Part shown: positions 61,534 to 64,000 of the stretch, piece by piece
Layout of the letters: each line of letters starts with the position of its first letter
Position numbering within the stretch: position 1 is the stretch's first letter
DNA from: Lachnospiraceae bacterium
Lineage (GTDB): Bacteria; Bacillota; Clostridia; Lachnospirales; Lachnospiraceae
DNA: 64,000 bases
Direction of reading: 5' to 3'
Assembly (NCBI GenBank): GCA_015057405.1
Contig: SVEK01000006.1
Location: 1 to 64,000 of the forward strand
The notes under the pieces: generated by a model
The model's database searches: none
Told to the model about the DNA's origin: nothing
What the model saw: the letters and a program-made list of their open reading frames with translations, nothing else
Made by a program: the position numbers and the translations under genes

Positions 61534-64000
61534 ATGATAGCCGACAAAAGAATGTATATTAGATTAATAACAGTCTTTATTATATCATTATTAATAATTT
61601 GCATAAATTGTATTCATTCTAATATTTATAGATCAAAAGCGGAAGATTTCAGTAATCTTACATTTAGTCTGGATGAATCAATGACAGATAATCAGGGGCT
61701 TGAATATACAATATATGATATTGAACAAGTTGGTATCAGATACGCAAAAGTGACAGGCTATAATATTACATATAATTTTTATGATGATATTATTGGATAT
61801 ATATTCGTTCCTGCAAATGTAATATATGAAGGGAAAACTTATCCGGTAACTAAAATAGATGTAAGTGTTTTTAGTGGTTATGACAAACTTACACATCTTA
61901 ATCTTTCTGATAATTGTGAAACTATTAACAATATTGATTCTTCCGATATTTTCTTCAGGTCCGTGTATTTAGGTTCTTCTTTCAGAGTTGATGCAGGTGA
62001 TGTTTTTTATACATGGGATCATTTGGAAGAAATAAGTGTATCAAATAATAATAGATTTTTAGGATCGTATAATGGTGTTTTATGTAATGGGGAGTCTGTA
62101 TTGTCTTATCCTCCCAATAAATCTGATACTGTTTTTAGTTCTTCATTTGATAAAATTGAAAAAAATGCATTCCGAAATTCAAAGATAAGTTATATATATT
62201 GCCCATTAGTGAAGTATGTTTATGAATCAGCTTTTGAAAATTCGGCAATTACTACTATAAAATTAGATAATCTAAATTACATTGGAGAAAGGGCATTTTA
62301 TAATTGTAAGTCTCTTTGTTCACTTACATATGCAGATTCTGTTGTTATAGAGAATGAAGCATTTTATAATTGTGATTCGTTGGGGTGTGTATATTTGCCC
62401 GGTAATGCAACTATAAACGGAACGGCATTTTGTGAACTTGATAATCTTAATACCGTTGTAATTGACCGGGGAGAATCTGTGGGAAAGATTATTGATGCAC
62501 CTGATAAAGGGGAATTTTATAATTGCCCTAATTTAAGAAAAGTCTATCTGCCTGAAACCATGGTTCATATATCTGGTTTTGGTAATAATGATAATTCTCG
62601 TAATTCAGATAGCAGTAATTATGAAATATATGTTTATTTGCCAAAAGATATTGCTCATATTGATAATGTTTTTTCTGACAATACACATGTTGTATATATG
62701 CATTGGGGAGAAAATGATGACAATATTATATCAATATATGCAAAAACGAACGGTTCATACTATTATGAGTTAAAAAACAAACAAAAAACCCCGGAAAGTA
62801 ACTACAAATTAATATATAAAGACGATAATAATTTTATATTCGGAAAATCTGACTATATGCAATATGACAGCATCCCTTATGCAACAGATATAATCTACAG
62901 GGCTAATGTAAAAGCTATTGAGTTATCAGATTTAAAGAATCAAAATGAAACAATGAAATTAACAGAGAATTATAATAACAGTATTTCATCATATTTGAAA
63001 TTTGATATAGCATACAAAGTAAACATCCCAATAACCTTAGATTTAATAAAAAACAGATACGGCAGGATTACCTTTGGATATGAATGTGATAGTTTGTTAA
63101 GAGTTTATTTGACAGACAATGAGCCTAACAGATATTATTATTCAAAAAAATATATGGTTAAAAGTAATGCGGGGTATGTTTTTGACTTTGCATTTTATAC
63201 TAATAATTTGACTTGTCCATGTTCCATTACTATGGACGGATATTTTGATTCTGCTGCATTAAAAAACTTTAAGTTGTATTATGTTTTGATTGAACAATTA
63301 AAAGAAGAAGAAGTTGAAGATAAAAATGTATTTGTTCCAAATGATAAACCAACAGAAGATATTTTTGCATTTCCGACTAATACAATTTTTAAGCAATGCA
63401 ACTATACAAACGGGGAGATATATGACATAAGTTTTATTACAGGTTGTGGAACATATAAAAATATAGAGTCAATAAAATACAATAACCCCGTTGTATTAAA
63501 ATTAAAACAGCCGACTGATATTTCTGAATACAAATACATGGCTCTTGACATAGGGGCGGTAGGACTGTTTAAAGTTAATCTATTAAGTGGATATAATTGT
63601 AATAAAAACGGTAATGATACTTGCAGTGTGGCAACTGTAGAGGATGTTGTATTACCTGCAATTTTAGACTTAAAGGACGATTTTAAGTTTACGGATTATT
63701 ATGGAAGTGATACTTATGGTTTTTATGATACTATTGGTTTAAGTATCATTCCTAATTATGATAAATTATCTGATGAAATTAATCTGGCCTCTGTGAAATT
63801 ATATAAAAATTATGAAGATATACCGGATTTTACTGCGCCTCAACCGGTATTTGGGACAATGGAACCTGTTTTCACCAAAAAACCTGTGTCAACGAATAAT
63901 CCTATTTTAACGCCCGGTCCGATGACGACACCGGTTGTGATACAGACACCGGTTGTGATACAGACACCGGTTTTAGGATTATCAACAGAACCTACGGTAT
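61534..64000 (+). CDS. BspA-like leucine-rich-repeat surface protein, 3' end outside window
   Basis: The frame opens at ATG 61534 after AGGAGATGG and has no stop before the window ends (822 complete codons). Signal/anchor helix (FIISLLIICINCIHSNIY), then LRR_5 units (IEKNAFRNSKISYIYCP, IGERAFYNCKSLCSLTY, IENEAFYNCDSLGCVYLPG). A beta-rich region matching the preceding gene (KYMALDIGAVGLFKVNL) and a Pro/Thr linker with an 18-base tandem repeat follow. It is a diverged tandem duplicate of the gene at 58724. A basic Fn3-like module is expected outside the window. Confidence 0.85.
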   Translation, partial: MIADKRMYIRLITVFIISLLIICINCIHSNIYRSKAEDFSNLTFSLDESMTDNQGLEYTIYDIEQVGIRYAKVTGYNITYNFYDDIIGYIFVPANVIYEGKTYPVTKIDVSVFSGYDKLTHLNLSDNCETINNIDSSDIFFRSVYLGSSFRVDAGDVFYTWDHLEEISVSNNNRFLGSYNGVLCNGESVLSYPPNKSDTVFSSSFDKIEKNAFRNSKISYIYCPLVKYVYESAFENSAITTIKLDNLNYIGERAFYNCKSLCSLTYADSVVIENEAFYNCDSLGCVYLPGNATINGTAFCELDNLNTVVIDRGESVGKIIDAPDKGEFYNCPNLRKVYLPETMVHISGFGNNDNSRNSDSSNYEIYVYLPKDIAHIDNVFSDNTHVVYMHWGENDDNIISIYAKTNGSYYYELKNKQKTPESNYKLIYKDDNNFIFGKSDYMQYDSIPYATDIIYRANVKAIELSDLKNQNETMKLTENYNNSISSYLKFDIAYKVNIPITLDLIKNRYGRITFGYECDSLLRVYLTDNEPNRYYYSKKYMVKSNAGYVFDFAFYTNNLTCPCSITMDGYFDSAALKNFKLYYVLIEQLKEEEVEDKNVFVPNDKPTEDIFAFPTNTIFKQCNYTNGEIYDISFITGCGTYKNIESIKYNNPVVLKLKQPTDISEYKYMALDIGAVGLFKVNLLSGYNCNKNGNDTCSVATVEDVVLPAILDLKDDFKFTDYYGSDTYGFYDTIGLSIIPNYDKLSDEINLASVKLYKNYEDIPDFTAPQPVFGTMEPVFTKKPVSTNNPILTPGPMTTPVVIQTPVVIQTPVLGLSTEPTV
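63928..63970 (+). repeat. 18-bp tandem repeat in the linker of the second LRR gene
   Basis: ACACCGGTTGTGATACAG at 63928-63945 and 63946-63963, with a third partial copy (ACACCGG) to 63970. It encodes TPVVIQ units of a Pro/Thr linker. Confidence 0.9.

Overview
The window looks like chromosomal DNA of a low-GC Firmicute, most probably a plant-fibre-degrading gut or rumen Lachnospiraceae (Butyrivibrio/Roseburia/Coprococcus type; genus not resolvable by eye). The reasons are AT-rich DNA with strong AGGAGG ribosome sites and many TTG/GTG starts, a Gram-positive PolC, a DUF5688-type protein, secreted xylan-degrading enzymes with Pro/Thr linkers, and Clostridia-type order of the housekeeping operons.

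Layout. (1) 1-10113: a secreted xylan/arabinoxylan block with three GH43+CBM6 enzymes (the first cut by the window edge) and a 1601-residue surface protein carrying a CotH-type kinase domain, CBM9-like modules and two copies of an unrecognised domain. All four end in the same lysine-rich Fn3-like module. (2) 10166-14644: the ylxM-ffh-rpsP-khpA-rimM-trmD-rplS operon, with promoter and terminator visible, followed by two dissimilar signal peptidases I flanking rbgA (14679-17058). (3) 17256-23735: a DUF5688-like protein, galE, then a second xylan block: GH10 xylanase and an SGNH esterase-like protein, both with an N-terminal basic Ig-like domain. (4) 23834-38346: uridine phosphorylase, then a promoter and bactofilin leading into pyrH-frr-uppS-cdsA-dxr-rseP-ispG-polC, followed by a PilZ protein and a winged-helix/CBS protein. 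(5) 38374-40042: an intact IS1182-like element that split a bidirectional terminator hairpin and is flanked by 27-bp copies of it; beside it is a tRNA-Glu(CTC). (6) 40239-48755: rimP-nusA-rnpM-ylxQ-infB-rbfA-nrnA-truB-ribF, with a promoter and a leader terminator, plus an acyltransferase. (7) 49747-57131: an ABC-F ATPase divergent from rex, a coiled-coil protein, nnr, alr, mazF without an antitoxin gene, a possible small RNA, and rlmH. (8) 57262-64000: an unrecognised, possibly HTH-containing protein followed by two tandem BspA-like leucine-rich-repeat surface proteins, the second running off the window.

How it fits together. The secretory genes (SRP Ffh, two signal peptidases) sit between two clusters of exported xylan enzymes. 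GH10 xylanase, SGNH esterase, GH43 arabinofuranosidase/xylosidases and the CBM/CotH protein would together attach to, deacetylate, debranch and cut xylan at the cell surface. No dockerin, LPXTG signal or SLH domain is visible, so the shared basic end modules are the best candidates for cell-wall retention. The most unusual points are the shared basic module, the modular CotH protein with permuted CBM9 halves and a duplicated unknown domain, the IS element inserted in a terminator with terminators at both of its own ends, and several hairpins in leaders (ylxM, rimP).
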